The translations under genes and the position numbers were made by a program. Under the pieces are notes generated by a model, which had not been told where the DNA came from, searched no databases, and was given only the letters and a program-made list of their open reading frames with translations. Shown here piece by piece: positions 48,050-60,031 of a stretch of 64,000 nucleotides of DNA (within the stretch, counting starts at the first letter, position 1; every line of letters begins with the position of its first letter). Origin of the DNA: Cryptomeria japonica (Eukaryota; Streptophyta; Pinopsida; Cupressales; Cupressaceae); NCBI RefSeq assembly GCF_030272615.1, contig NC_081412.1, positions 674,062,323-674,126,322 on the forward strand, given 5' to 3'.

Positions 48050-49195
48050 AAGATATAATTAGAAATAATTTTATAATCATTTCATAGCTACACCTTGCAC
48101 TTGTAGTAATTTGAAGAAATTTGAAATATTTTGTTCAAACTTACATCTTCACTTGAAACTTGGCCACACTACTTTTTCTATCCCTATAAATCCCTCTCCA
48201 AATTTATTTTCGTCCACTTGAATGAAATCGCAATTTAATAGTTAGCAGAAACTATTGGTGAAAACATTATTGTTCTAATATTTCCCAGAAAAAAAGAAAT
48301 CTAGCCCTAAATTTATGTTCAATCTACTTAAGCGAGACATGATCATCCTTGTAAACTAATTTTATCCCAATTCAAACAAATCTCCAATGGAGACATGATC
48401 ATCCCTATAAAATGATTTTACTTATTTTTTTGAATCCCAATTGAAATACACAACTACTTCCAAGGGACTAATTGAAGCAATGAATGATCTTTCCTTTGAA
48501 TATTTAAATTAATGTTTAAATTCATCTAAGAATAATGCAAAAAATATTACATAGAATTTGATTAGGTAGAATATTCTCTATGATGAGCAACTACAACATT
48601 TTGATGTGTAAAAAAATTGTGACAACAATAGCTTACAAAAATTATGACTTTGCTTTGACAACCAATTTTGATACTTAAAGTTGTTTGAGGCATTTGCAAC
48701 TAAGGACAACTAACTCAAAAAAGTTATTAAGATAGAGGAACTCAATACATAGTGGTTCTTGCTAATTTGATAATCAAGAAAAAACTTAAAATTTGATCAA
48801 TTAAAAAATGGGTCAAATAGATATATTAAATGTCTTCTCTAAATCATTGGAAAGATCCACTTATACAAGATTCTCTTTCGAGGTCAAGCTAAGGCACACA
48901 CAATAGGCCCTACAAATGTTGCTATTTGTGTCAAAGCATTCAAAATGGAAAGGGTATTCCAAGAAAATTCACCTAGAATGAAAATTTTCTCAATGAAAAT
49001 TTTCTCATTGGAGATGATGAAATCTTTAGTCCAATTTGAGAAGAAAAGCAAAAAAAAAATAGACAAACTAGGGGTCATGTTTTAAAATAGCCCTGGCATA
49101 GTTGGATGCAACAAATTAGAAAAGGAAAAAAATGGCAAGATTTTGCATGGTGGGATTGGTGAACTAGTCTTTGAATATGCTTTTAAAGGGGACAC
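48050..49195. other. No gene recognised
   Basis: AT-rich. A + strand segment at 48855-49060 reads LYKILFRGQAKAHTIGPTNV then AICVKAFKMERVFQENSPRM in one frame and looks once coding, but it has no recognised family. Confidence 0.4.
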
Positions 49196-49239
49196 TTCGC
49201 ACTAGGGATAACTTTAAGAAACCCCCCCCCGGGAAAATG

Positions 49240-49660
49240 TGTAAAATCCTGGCAAATCAGACATTATTTTCGGCGGGAAATTTTCATATCGATGGCGAAA
49301 TTTTTTTTTAAAAAGGGGAAAAAATTATGTTGTATTGGCGATTTTTTTTTTAGGGCACAAAAATTCCATAAATTTCTGGCGAATAATACCTTGTTCTATG
49401 GGGAAAATATTTATTGTGGGAGGCGAATAATTTTGTTAAAAAGAACAAATATATAATTGTATGAGCAAAAAATTTGACTACGAAGGAAAAATTATTTAAA
49501 TGTATTGGTGATTTTTATCCACCGCTTGAAAATTATTTAAATGTATTGGCGATTTTTTTCCACCGCTTGAAATTATTTAATTTGTTTTGGTGAATATTTT
49601 GTTATTTATGGTACAATATATAATTCATTGGCGATTTCATGAATTCATTACCATTAAAAG
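49240..49660 (+). repeat. Left GGCGA motif cluster (putative subterminal region)
   Basis: GGCGA/GGTGA-type motifs (usually TTGGCGAT or TGGCGAA) at about 49293, 49336, 49377, 49422, 49506, 49550, 49593 and 49641. Between 49490 and 49585 a ~47-base unit with AAATTATTTAAATGTATTGG and CCACCGCTTG occurs twice in tandem. GGTGAATATTTTGT at about 49591 recurs in reverse complement at about 63525-63540. Confidence 0.55.
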
Positions 49661-50285
49661 ACAAGGCAGTGAAGGCACATCACATCACATCAGTACATCA
49701 ATACATTGAGTTCGGACTCTGCACGATGTATCAATAAGTGCGGCCTCTTTGACACGTGAAGGGTGACACATACCTAAAATCTATCAATGATTTTAAACCG
49801 TTCGATGATCGTAGATCAATGGCTGAAGTTTTATTTCAGCCCAATTTTCTGAAGAGATCATAGCTCATCAGAAAGTGCTCGGAATGGAATTGGATTCAAT
49901 AGACACATATCAAATTTCACGAATCACGATCGTTAATTTTGTTCATTTAATATATATCTATTGACTTATGAAAATCCACTCTATCCCCATGACTTCCAAT
50001 GTGATACTTGCCAATTTGGTACTGGGTCATAGCTGTTTCCTTTTTCGCACAATAGTGCATTTATGGGAAAGATTTGTAGAGATATGAAAGATTCAAAAAT
50101 TTTTTATAGCAGTTAATATGGTTAAAGAAGTAATTATTACAATCAAGAGCTTCAACAATTTATATACGATCTCTCACTCTGCTTCTTTCATCTTCAATTA
50201 GCCTTTGCCATTTGGTAGATAAATCGTCAGAGCTCACGGTATTTTAGGTTTATAGGCTCAGGTTGTTTAATTTGTTAATATGTTT
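49661..50285. other. No gene seen
   Basis: Non-coding. TTCGATGATCGTAGATCAATGG near 49802-49823 resembles the TTGGATGAACAAAGATCAACGG core of the 53.0-54.4 kb array. Confidence 0.4.
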
Positions 50286-50292
50286 TCTCAAG

Positions 50293-50868
50293 ATGGACAC
50301 TCCCATCCACTTGAGAAGCATTTCTGCAGAGGACCAGAGGGCCTTTCTAGGCTCCGTTAGAGACCCAACCCTCCAATTAGTCTGTAATGAGGTTGGGTCG
50401 TTCACCAATGAGGCTATGCAGATGGTGCTGGGCAGAGAGTTTCTATGAAATGAAAATAGGTACCGTGTTAACATGGACATTACATCCCACTTCTTAGCGT
50501 CTCTTCTGGACCTGGGAGGAGACAAGGTGGATATGTTGATGCTGTTGAGGAAGGTTTTTAAGGAAGACTTCCTTGGAGATGACATTACTCTTGTTGCCCT
50601 TGTAGAAGTAGGGGTGGGGATCCCTTAGGCGAGTGAATTATCCAAGCTTCTCCTCCCTCACCAAATAGTGCCAGTGGCTAGGCAACTATTACTCTTAAAC
50701 CGAATGCGGAGCAGTTGACGCGTCACAGGAAATGGGCGCAAATTGGCAGGGACTTCCTCCAGAAATGGTTCCTCCTAGACGACTTTCCAAACTACATGTG
50801 GATTGAAGAATTCTCTCAGCTTATGCTGTCTGAAGAATTCTACATGGAAGGAGGGCCAAATTCTTAGG
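50293..50868 (+). pseudogene. Unrecognised gene remnant 1 inside the putative element
   Basis: One frame from ATG 50293 reads MDTPIHLRSISAEDQRAFLG, TLQLVCNEVGSFTNEAMQMV, LGREFL, TGA (Trp would fit), NENRYRVNMDITSHFLASLL, DLGGDKVDMLMLLRKVFKED, FLGDDITLVALVEVGVGIP, TAG (Gln would fit), ASELSKLLLP. After a frame change near 50700: AEQLTRHRKWAQIGRDFLQK and FPNYMWIEEFSQLMLSEEFY to TAG at 50866. The composition is that of a real helical protein of about 190 residues. No family recognised. A convergent minus-strand remnant follows at 51523-52230. Confidence 0.5.
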
Positions 50869-51522
50869 GCCAAATTGTAAACAATTCAACTACCTGTGCC
50901 CTAGCCCCGCCCCCCTGTAGTTTTTTTTCCTATGTCCTCAAACCCTAACAGGCCTAGTGCCAGTGGCTCACTCATTTTGGCTTTTAAGTTTTTGGGGGAC
51001 TCAAGTCTCAGACGAAAAAATTGTAAATTTCATAAGCATAAATATTAATGATAATTTTTCAAATTCCAATTTGTTTCAGTTTGCCTCTTACAGTCTTATG
51101 GATATAAAAATGCTTTCTATAATTCTATTTCATTTTTATTAATTAATTTCTTTCAAATGCTTTTTGTATATGAGCTACATTATTTCAATTATTTGTTAAA
51201 CAATGAAAATAAATTTAATCTTGTGATCTTTTTTATGTAATGTTATAAAAAAAATTCAGTTCATTCCATTAATTATTTGTACAGTGGTTATGGTTGATTA
51301 TAATTTTATAAATATATACTATATAGTCATTCAAAATACAAAATTTCAAAAGTTTCAAGACACAAAAGTTTATCGGTAAAGGTTTTTTCATTCTATTAAC
51401 TCAAAAGTTTCAAGATACAAAATTTGCAGTCATTCATGCATAAACGTAGATAGAGAGAAAACCATACTGCCCACAGCTTAGAACAAGCAAACAAAAAAAC
51501 CAGTTCATTGCCGATAGGCTGC
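50869..51522. other. AT-rich spacer, no gene seen
   Basis: Between two convergent remnants; the AAAGTTTCAAGA motif is repeated near 51350 and 51405. Possible shared 3' sequence, nothing else seen. Confidence 0.4.
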
Positions 51523-52230
51523 TCACTCAGTCTCACTATCCCCCTGGGTCACCTCCTCCCAGTCCCTTCCCTCCTCGGAGGTCGATGCTTTGGCTTTCCC
51601 TTTTGCCGCTTCAACTTTTATTTTTGGAATGCAGTTTAGGCACCTGAAGTCAGGGTCGCCCTCCAAGCTTTCCAGTAGCTGTATGGCCCTTCCTTCTTCA
51701 GCCCTATCTCTCAATTTCCTACCAACCTCCATCCTTGCCACCACATGTAATGCCTTCAGAACTTCATCCACCCTGGTTAATTTCACAAAGAGTTTCATCG
51801 CTTCCCACCCCACTCAGGCATGTTCATGACACTGGTATTTGATTTCATCCTCTGGGCCATGAATAAAAGGAAGTAATTCATCCTGGTTGTCCCCTTCCTT
51901 AATTCGAATGCCAACTCCCAGCACCACCCACTCCAAGATTGAATCCAAGTTAATAAAAAAATCCCCATCAATCAATTTGACCAATGTGAGTTTTACCTTT
52001 TCCACCTCTGGTTCAAATTCACAGGCCCACGCCAGAATCAGAGAGTAAACCTCCATGTTAGTTCGATACTGGTGACTGATATGAGCCACCTCCTCCACAA
52101 ACATCAATTGAGCTATCACCCACAACTTTTCCTCCTTAAACCTAAACAGTCCTTGAATTCATTTATCAGATACTTTGCCAAAAAAGGGCACCAACTTCTT
52201 GTCTGTTCGAAGTGTGAAATTGGCCTCCAT
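51523..52230 (-). pseudogene. Unrecognised gene remnant 2 inside the putative element
   Basis: A single uninterrupted frame of about 235 codons runs from ATG at 52230: MEANFTLRTDKKLVPFFGKV, SDK, TGA (52159-52161), IQGLFRFKEEKLWVIAQLMF, VEEVAHISHQYRTNMEVYSL, ending HGPEDEIKYQCHEHA, TGA (51814-51816), VGWEAMKLFVKLTRVDEVLK, GDPDFRCLNC and a Glu/Lys-rich tail. Both TGAs are where Arg CGA would read well. No frameshift is needed. It looks like a recent two-nonsense pseudogene of an unknown soluble helical protein, or of a transposon-encoded accessory protein. No named family recognised. Confidence 0.55.
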
Positions 52231-53015
52231 GGTCACCTGCAATTTAAAAAGCACTTCCTACAAAAAATGTCTTATAGAAGCTACAATTCTACGAACTACA
52301 GATTTGTTTTGCTTCAAAGCAAAAACTGGTACACAGATCAAAAGGCAATAAATTTTGTCTCCGTCTTATAGGTCGGGTAATGAATGTGCACGATAAGGCA
52401 TTAATGCCATGAGATTAAGAAAAAGATTTCCTGCCATCCTCCCCTTCCTCCATTCGTGCGACCTGTCGCAGACAACTCCTTCTGCAATAATTAATCGCCA
52501 CCTTGGCATTTGTACTTTCAAAATTTGTTCACCTTAACAGGTTGAGAACTGCATATTTTTTAAAATTAATACACTAAATTTATGTTGAACCTTTATATAT
52601 ATTTTTAAACTATTTTTTTAAAATTATATATCGTAAACATAATTTCAAAGAATTTTGTTAAACTTTAAATTAATATTTTAGATTTAATATTGAATGTTTT
52701 CTTTTTTATATTAAACTTTTACCTTTCAAATTGTATATCAAAAATTTATATTTTTATTTAGTTATTTGTTTTATTCTAGAAACTAAGTTTCATGTTTTAT
52801 ACTATTTTTGAATTTCAAATTTTTACAAATAATATTAACATTATATTTAATAGTTATCTCAAACTATTGCACATCTTTAATTACAAATAAAATTAACATT
52901 ATATTTAATAGTTATCTCAAACTATGACACATCTTTAAAATTTAAATGTCTCTTATTATGGGACTGACGACATCTGACAACACTCAAGTTCTCAACAGGT
53001 ATCATCGTCCGTCGG
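52231..53015. other. AT-rich spacer, no gene seen
   Basis: Contains a short direct repeat (ATATTTAATAGTTATCTCAAA near 52850 and 52902) and otherwise nothing recognisable. Confidence 0.4.
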
Positions 53016-54450
53016 ATGAGCAAAGATCAACAGCTTAGGGTGGATTTCAGACCAAATGTGGGTAGTGAACACATTTCTGAGAACTTTGCCTGGAATTGAA
53101 CATTTTAAATTTAATTAAATATAATTAAGTCTATAGTCTATAGACTATAAATCTCTTTTCCGAGCGGAATTTTAAAATGATTAAATAGACTTTAAACACA
53201 GACCCGAAAAGTGACACGAGTATGGTGATGTGTCAGAAAAATGGCAGAAGTCGTGGGACCCTCTTCATCTGAAAATAGGTACCATCGACCGTTGGATGAA
53301 CAAAGATCAACAACTTAGGGTGGATTTCGACCTAAATGTGGGAAGTGAACACCTTTCTGAGAACTTCGCCTAGAATTGGACATTTTAAATTTAATTAAAT
53401 ATAATTAAGTCTATAAAGCTTTCTTTCAGGCGGAGGTTTAAAATGATTAAATAGACTTAAAAATAAAACCCAAAAAGTGACACGAGTATGGTGACGTGCC
53501 AGAAAAATGGCAGAAGTCGTGGGACCCACTACATTTGAAAATAAGTACCATCGACCGTTGGATGAACAAAGATCAATGACTTAGGGTGGATTTCGGGGTG
53601 AATTTGGGAAGTGAACAACTTTCTGAGAACTTTGCCCAGAAAAGTGACACGAGTATGGTGACGTGCCAGAAAAATGGAAGAAGTCATGGGACCCACTTCA
53701 TCTGAAAACAGGTACCATCGACCATTGGATGAATAAAGATCAACGGTTTAGGGTGGATTTCGGCCCGAATGTGGGAAGTGAACACCTTTCTGAGAACTTC
53801 ACCTAGAATTGGACATTTTAAATTTAATTAAATATAATTAAGTCTATAAATCTTTTTTTCGGGTGGAGGTTTAAAATGATTAAATAGACTTAAAAATCAA
53901 ACCCGAAAAGTGACACAAATATGGTGATGTGCCAAAAAAATGGCAGAAGTCGTGGGATCCACTACATCTGAAAATAGGTACCATCGACTGTTGGATGAAC
54001 AAAGATCAACGGCTTAGGGTGGATTTCAGGTTGAATGTGAGAAGTGAACAATTTTCTGAGAACTTTGCTCGGAAAAGTGACATGAGTATGGTGATGTGCC
54101 CAAAAACTGGCAGAAGTCATGGGACCCACGACAACTGACAACAGCTACCATCGTCCGTTGGATGAGCAAAGATCAACGACTTAGGGTGGATTTTGGCCCG
54201 AATGTGGGAAGTGAACACATTTGGGAGAACTTCGCTCGGAATTGAAACTTTTTAAATTTAATTAAATATAATTAAGTCTATAAAGCACTTTTTCGGGTGG
54301 AAGTTTAAAATTATTAAACAAACTTAAACAACAAACCCGTAAAGTCACAACAGGTACCCTGGTCCCTCGTCCGTTGGATGAGCAAAGATCAACGGCTTAG
54401 GGTGGATTTCGGCTTGAATGTGGGAAGTGAACACATTTGGGAGAACTTCG
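53016..54450 (+). repeat. Tandem array of alternating long and short units (seven copies)
   Basis: The core CAAAGATCAACGGCTTAGGG then TGGATTTCGGCC starts at about 53024, 53301, 53568, 53735, 54001, 54169 and 54384, giving spacings near 277, 267, 167, 266, 168 and 215. The long unit carries an extra ~100 bp (AATTGGACATTTTAAATTTA... to TTTAAAATGATTAAATAGAC) that short units lack. Each unit also contains CACGAGTATGGTGACGTGCC and AATGGCAGAAGTCGTGGGAC. It lies directly upstream of the large + strand frame at 54978. Confidence 0.85.
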
Positions 54451-54473
54451 CCAGGAATTGAACATATTACATT

Positions 54474-54664
54474 TAATGTCCTCATAATTTATACTGAAGT
54501 AGTGAATGTTTTTTCCTTCAACATCGAGTAGTTATTAATAATAATTAATAAAATTACAACATGATTCTTAATGTCCTCGGAATTTATACTAAAGTAATGA
54601 ATGTTTTGTCCTTCGGCATCAAATAGTTATTAATAGTAATTAATAAAATTACAACATGATTCTA
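54474..54664 (+). repeat. Tandem duplication, ~95-bp unit
   Basis: TAATGTCCTCATAATTTATAC at 54474 and TAATGTCCTCGGAATTTATAC at 54569 start two copies of a unit that continues through AATTAATAAAATTACAACATG. Confidence 0.85.
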
Positions 54665-54977
54665 GATATTTTGCCATTTAGGTTTTACTTTTCTACTTTT
54701 CAGAGTTTTCAAAATAAGAGACTTGTAAATCATAATCGTCTTTCATTTCATGGACAAACCTGTAAATCGAGAGAGATTCAGAAACAACTACTAGATTGAG
54801 GAATGCAAGTTGCAACAGAGACTGTCTGCACCAATCTAGTGAAATAGAAATTCTGGGTAAAATCTAGAACACCTACATCCTGCCTTTTTTGCTTTTGGTA
54901 ATCTCGTGGTCCAATTTGAGGGTTAGCATTTTCATGTTTTTATCTAGCATTATTTTGAATTATTAACTATAATAGTG

Positions 54978-57900
54978 ATGGGGAAAACAAGAAGCAGTAG
55001 TTCAACAAGAAGCCAAGTGAAAAACAAAATGTACCTAACCGAACTGGTTAAAACACTAGGTTTCACTGATGAATACCATGATATTTATGACCCTGCTATC
55101 CATGGTGAAAAGCGTATCATAGATATTAGATATGCATTGTCTAGTAAGGCGGCAGATGCATCCAGGACAAAATTTACTATTTTCAACCCAATGTTACAAG
55201 AAAAAACATATAAAATCACATTGTGGGATGTTAGATTGGGAAGTATGGTGTTACCTGAAGCATTCCCTTGCCCTGATTTTGTCATGGTCTGTGCCAAAAA
55301 TTATGATGAAGATAAAAAAGCAATTGTCAATAAAAATACAAAAGAGGAAATTCTATCCATAAATGAGGAAGAATTTGCTCGTTTGTTGAACCTAGGATTT
55401 GAAGCCCAAAACTCAAACATCCAAATTGACCTTGAAAAGTTGGTAGGCAATCATGAGAGTCTCGATCCAAGTCGCAGAGATTCATTTATCAAATCTCTAA
55501 TAAAGAGTGGTACTCGTATTGTGTTGGATCAGACTCATAAGCCTCCTTATAATTATAACATTTTTGTTCCATGGGTTGGGGATACTATTTCCTTGCTGTC
55601 ATTTTGCCTAGGATTGGAAAATGATAGGGAAGTGGGTGCAAGCCTTCTTGAAATGATTTATAATATCCATTGTGCAGGTCAGCCAGTAAGATATAATTTT
55701 ATTGAGCATATTGTAAAATCCATGCAAAAACAATTACTAATGATGAAAAAAGGATCCTATAAGACATTTAGGTTCTCATCCTACTTGTGCTATCTCCTTT
55801 TATCCAAGTATCGTGCAATATTCGAGACCAACAAGCTTTAAATTGTGAGCTATAAGATTGATGAGAAGACTGGGAAGAGAACAGAGTGTCCAATATATGA
55901 TTGGACACAAAAGACAAGGATGCATGATAACAAAAAGAACTACAACCATTTTGTAGACTTCTTTTTGGCACCAATGTATAATGAAATTACAAGCACTCCA
56001 ATGCCTAGGTTGCCTATGTCTTGTAGAGATTTCATTCAACTCAGAAGTCAAATAGAATTGGCTGACTAGTTCTTCATGGAAGAATTCACTGTGTTAAGGT
56101 TTTACGGATCGGCAGTAAAACCATACAAACTTCCAATACATGTGACAGAGAGGGTATTTGCATTAGAGTATGTACGACAATTGGAGAGCATAGATAGGCA
56201 CTTCCATGGTCACCAAAAGAAGAGCATGTTTCCTTCCTTGCCTTTCTTATGTGGAGGGTCCACATTTGAGAGAAAAGCATTCAATGTGGCACATGATTTT
56301 TTGACAGTTTTTAACTTTGGTGATGAGGGTCTCTGGTAGTATGATCCAATCGGTGTAGCTCAAGAAAGGCTTAAGAAAAATGGGAACTCTTCAGCGTTAT
56401 GTCAACATGAAAGTAAACCATTGCTAGAAAAGCTTAGAAACATGGACTCCTGGGATGAGGTTAAAAAATAGAGGGAGAAAATTGCAGCTGACAATAGCAT
56501 TTCAAAAGAAGAAATTTCATCACAAATTATGGCCTTGCACACACAGAGGACAACAGAGGAGGGCCACAACATCCAAAATAGGAGGTCCTACAATTTCTAC
56601 CTAAAATATGCTAATCCATCTAAGAAAACTATTCCCAAATCAATTATGCACAAATGTAAAGAGAATAATTGGACTCAAAACAAAATAAATAATTTTTGGA
56701 CTATGAGGAGGAATCTCGGTGAGCCAAAGACAAGAGCAGGATTTGAGAGCATCGACGAGGATGCAGAGTTTAGCAAATTGTGGAATATGGATCATGGCAT
56801 GACTGAAGATGATGACGAGCATGAGGTTGAGCCCCCTCCAACAACTACTACAGTCTCAAAAATATTAGGTGGAGTCAATGAGTCCATGAAAGACAAATAT
56901 AGCAAAGGGACAAACATTGTGGAAAAAATGGGTTTTGATGGTAGTGGTCTAGGTGCCTAAGGAGAGGGAATTTGGTATCCACTTCAGGTACAACTTCCAT
57001 CACAGTCAAAATCAAAAGGTCAAGTTAAACCAGTCATTGGACTTGATTCTTTAGATTCATCAGCGATAGGTACTACTCATTACCCTCAAGGTCCACCTAC
57101 ATTTTTTTCAGGTTCAAATCCACAACCACCACCACATCATGGTATTCCCATTGGTGGTGAATCAAGTGCCACTGCCACTGGTGGTGAATTTGAGGATATT
57201 ATTCCTATTATTGTTCAGTCAAGTGCCACTATGATTGGTGGGGTTGGCATGGGTACTACTACTGATACTAGTTGTCTTGGTGTTGGACAAGGGCAACAAC
57301 AAAATATCTCTCGCAAGAGGCCACTAGAGGTAGATACTCAATCTCATACTATTGAGAATCCTATATCAAGTGCCACTAACACTACAAATCAATCATTTGC
57401 AGCTTCAGATCACACACCTCAAAAGTTTATGAAAACTACACATGAAAGTGTCTGTGGGAGTGGGATAGGATCAAGAACTATTGTTGGTAATCCTAGTCAA
57501 GCATTAGTTAAAACCATAGGAATAAGTGAAACTGGAGCCTATGGTATTCCTATGTCACCTTTCAAACATTCAATTGCTTCAGCAAGCCTAGATTTTCAAT
57601 TTTGTGATTACTATGAAAAATATGAACACACAACAAAAGCAAATAAAGAAGAAAAGAAAGCATTTCATAGGGTTTCCATGTCTGAAGTTGTAAATGAACA
57701 GCCTACAAGGAACAGGGTATTTCCAACATATGACCCATAGAAAGATATGATGGAGTTCATGGTTGTTATGCCCCCGACCCCATCTAAAGATAAAAATCCA
57801 CCACACAGTCAGATAGATCCCTCTCAATTTCAAGTTAGCACCCTCCAAATGGATTTTTCCAAAGTACATAATGTGGACAAAATTAGTGTGTCAAAAAGGA

Positions 57901-59049
57901 CTAACGAAGTGGTCTAGACTTCACTGCTAAAGGCGGAGAGAAAAAAATAAACTAGAGAAACAAATAGAAAAGTTACAGGCAGACCTGGAAAACGAAAAAT
58001 CAAGGAGGAAAGTAGTAGATAGCAAGTGCAATGATTTACAAAAAAGGATAAAAAAATCGGGCTCTACAATAGAAATTGCAGAGCAGGAGAAGATGGATGC
58101 AGAATTGAAGGACCTGACAGAAAAACTGGCTAAAAGCAATAAAAAAATTGTTGAGGAAAAAGCCATTTTTCAAAAATTATACAAAAGTTATGAGTCTGCT
58201 GCCGCCAAAATGAGAAAATTACAAGACCTATTAGATCATGGGAAGGAAAAAGAAAAACATTTGCAAGAGGAAGTAGAGGAAGAAAGAAAAAAATGTGCAC
58301 AAATGAAAGAAGACCTGGACAATGCAAATGATAAAATAAAAACTTTGGAGGATAGATTGAAAGATAATAGGAAAAATACAACGAAGTATATACAAGAAAA
58401 CATTTGGCGGCAAATAATGCAGAGGAGTGACAAGTTGTGTGAATGGTTTCAATTGACTGAAAGTATGAGACTAATTTATATAAAAATCAAAGGGCACTAT
58501 GAGAAGAGCACACATGTTTATTCAAAAGAGGATATGGCAAAAAAGATTCTGAAAGTAGTCTACAGTTCCAGTGATAGCTACTTGGCATCCAAGGGAATTA
58601 AGAGCCGCATTGATGCCATAGTTAAGACATCATCTATCATTCAAAAATGCCAGAAGCTAAGGGAAAAAACATAAGTTATGGAAAGTTGTGGAAAAAAGAT
58701 ATTGAAGCTGGAAGAAAAGAAAAAAAATTTGATTAAACTTGGTTTGCCTAAGCCTGTTGACACATCAAATAAATTCATTGGAGAAGAAGCTTACAAAAAA
58801 AGCATGGAGATAAAAATAAAGTCTGATTTAGACTTGCTTCCAAAGGACACAACTCACCAAAGCTTTCTGGAATTCATCCAACCATTTACAACTCTAAATT
58901 CGGTATTGGATGAAACAGTGATGTCAAGTAAACCTTCTAAATATGGAATGTTGATGAAGTTGGAGTTGACTTTCCATAGTTTATAGAATATTGACCTTCC
59001 ATTAGACAAAGAGTGGAGCACCCTACAAAAACTGGCACATAATTCTTAA
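54978..59049 (+). pseudogene. Large ORF (~1,350 codons) with G-patch-like motif and coiled coil; nonsense-ridden
   Basis: Starts at ATG 54978. One frame stays coding-like to 57940, then shifts by one in A7 (57941-57947) and continues to TAA at 59047. Nine internal stops (55839, 56067, 56337, 56469, 56958, 57738, 57915, 58672, 58984) are all TAA or TAG and all fall where Gln reads well. Layout: a helical N-terminal region of about 500 residues (LYVDLEKLVGN-like text absent; visible landmarks are FARLLNLGFEAQNSN, IFVPWVGDTISLLSF, YLCYLLLSKYRAIFE), an acidic linker, a G-patch-like motif (EKMGFDGSGLGA, stop, GEGIWYPL, near residues 645-675), a Gly/Ser/Thr/Pro-rich stretch with a basic RKRP patch, a Lys/Glu-rich coiled coil at 57950-58380, and a helical C-terminus. 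G-patch motifs usually contact RNA or helicases and also occur in some retroelements. Family unknown. It is convergent with the hAT transposase; it may be a captured gene or an accessory transposon ORF. Confidence 0.6.
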
Positions 59050-59117
59050 GAATCATAGTATGTATTGCACAATTTTCTTCTTTTACTCTTAATTTCAAGG
59101 TTTTATGTTTTTTCTAT

Positions 59118-59280
59118 TTGCTATTTTGCTAATCCATCCTATGAATCTATGATGCACTCGCTATTGCTATTTTGCTAATCCAGCCTATGAATCTATTTTA
59201 TGAATAGGAAAAAAACAGCACTCACTATTGCTATTTTGCTAATCCAGCCTATGAATCTATGATGCACAGTGCAAAACTTC
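59118..59280 (+). repeat. Short tandem repeat downstream of the large ORF
   Basis: GCTATTTTGCTAATCCAGCC then TATGAATCTATGATGCAC occurs three times, starting about 59120, 59166 and 59228, with an A-rich insertion between the last two. It is probably in the 3' UTR or just beyond it. Confidence 0.8.
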
Positions 59281-59558
59281 AGCCAGTAAATTTGTATTCT
59301 CAAATTCTCCCTTTCTTTAACATTTATGCATTTCTTTTTTTCTGATTAGTAGGTTTTAGGCACTGCTATTATCTATGTTTAATTTGTCACAGCGTGAAAT
59401 AATATTTAATTTTGAACTCTATTTTTTGAATAGGAGACATCAAACATGTAGCAGATGTTAAATTGCTAATACGACCTGTGATAGCCATATAAATCTGTGC
59501 TAAGTTTGTTATTTTTATGTTCAGTCTTCACATGTTGCAAACTTGCAATTCGACCTGA

Positions 59559-59900
59559 AGCTGTTGTTGCTCACTTGTTTCTATAAAAGGGAATTCAGGG
59601 TCATTTGCAAAGGGTTCTGAAACTTTGTATTCACTTTTGCATGGACATTGGAGAATCACACAGGAGCTGTTGTTGCTCTCTTGTTTCTATAAAAGAGAAT
59701 TCAGGGCCGTTTGCAAAGGCTTCTGAAACTTTGTATTCACTTTTACAATTTGCATGGAGAATCACACAGATTGGTGTATTACTATTGAATGAATTGTATC
59801 ATATGGCTATATTTTGAAAGAATTAATGAAAATCTAAGTTCTCGACATGTGTATTACTATTGGATGAATTGTATCATATGGTTCTGAAATGTATCACACA
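59559..59900 (+). repeat. Tandem duplications between the convergent genes
   Basis: A ~107-bp unit containing CTGTTGTTGCTCACTTG, TTTCTATAAAAGGGAATTC and GAAACTTTGTATTCAC is repeated (about 59559 and 59665). Immediately after it, GTGTATTACTATTGAATGAA and TTGTATCATATGG also occur twice (59775 and 59848). Confidence 0.85.
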
Positions 59901-60031
59901 GATTTGAGACTCAAACATGTATAAATAAATAATAAACATCTCCGTATCAATAAACACATTATGGTCTTTTTTTTATTAAGCTATTTTAAATCTGGAAATA
60001 GAAAGTTGAAAAATACAATTACAAATCAATA

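Noticed and set aside
46382-48087. 88-167-codon frames
   Set aside because: Translations of the CT-based array.
50250-50585. 111-codon minus-strand frame
   Set aside because: The opposite strand has better protein-like composition, an ATG and continuity beyond the stops.
57588-58452. Minus-strand Phe/Ser-rich frames opposite the coiled coil
   Set aside because: Shadow frames of the Lys/Glu-rich coding strand.
54978-59049. Alternative genetic code with TAA/TAG read as Gln
   Set aside because: Other frames here use ordinary stops, decayed elements also show TGA, and plant nuclear genomes use the standard code. C-to-T decay is simpler.
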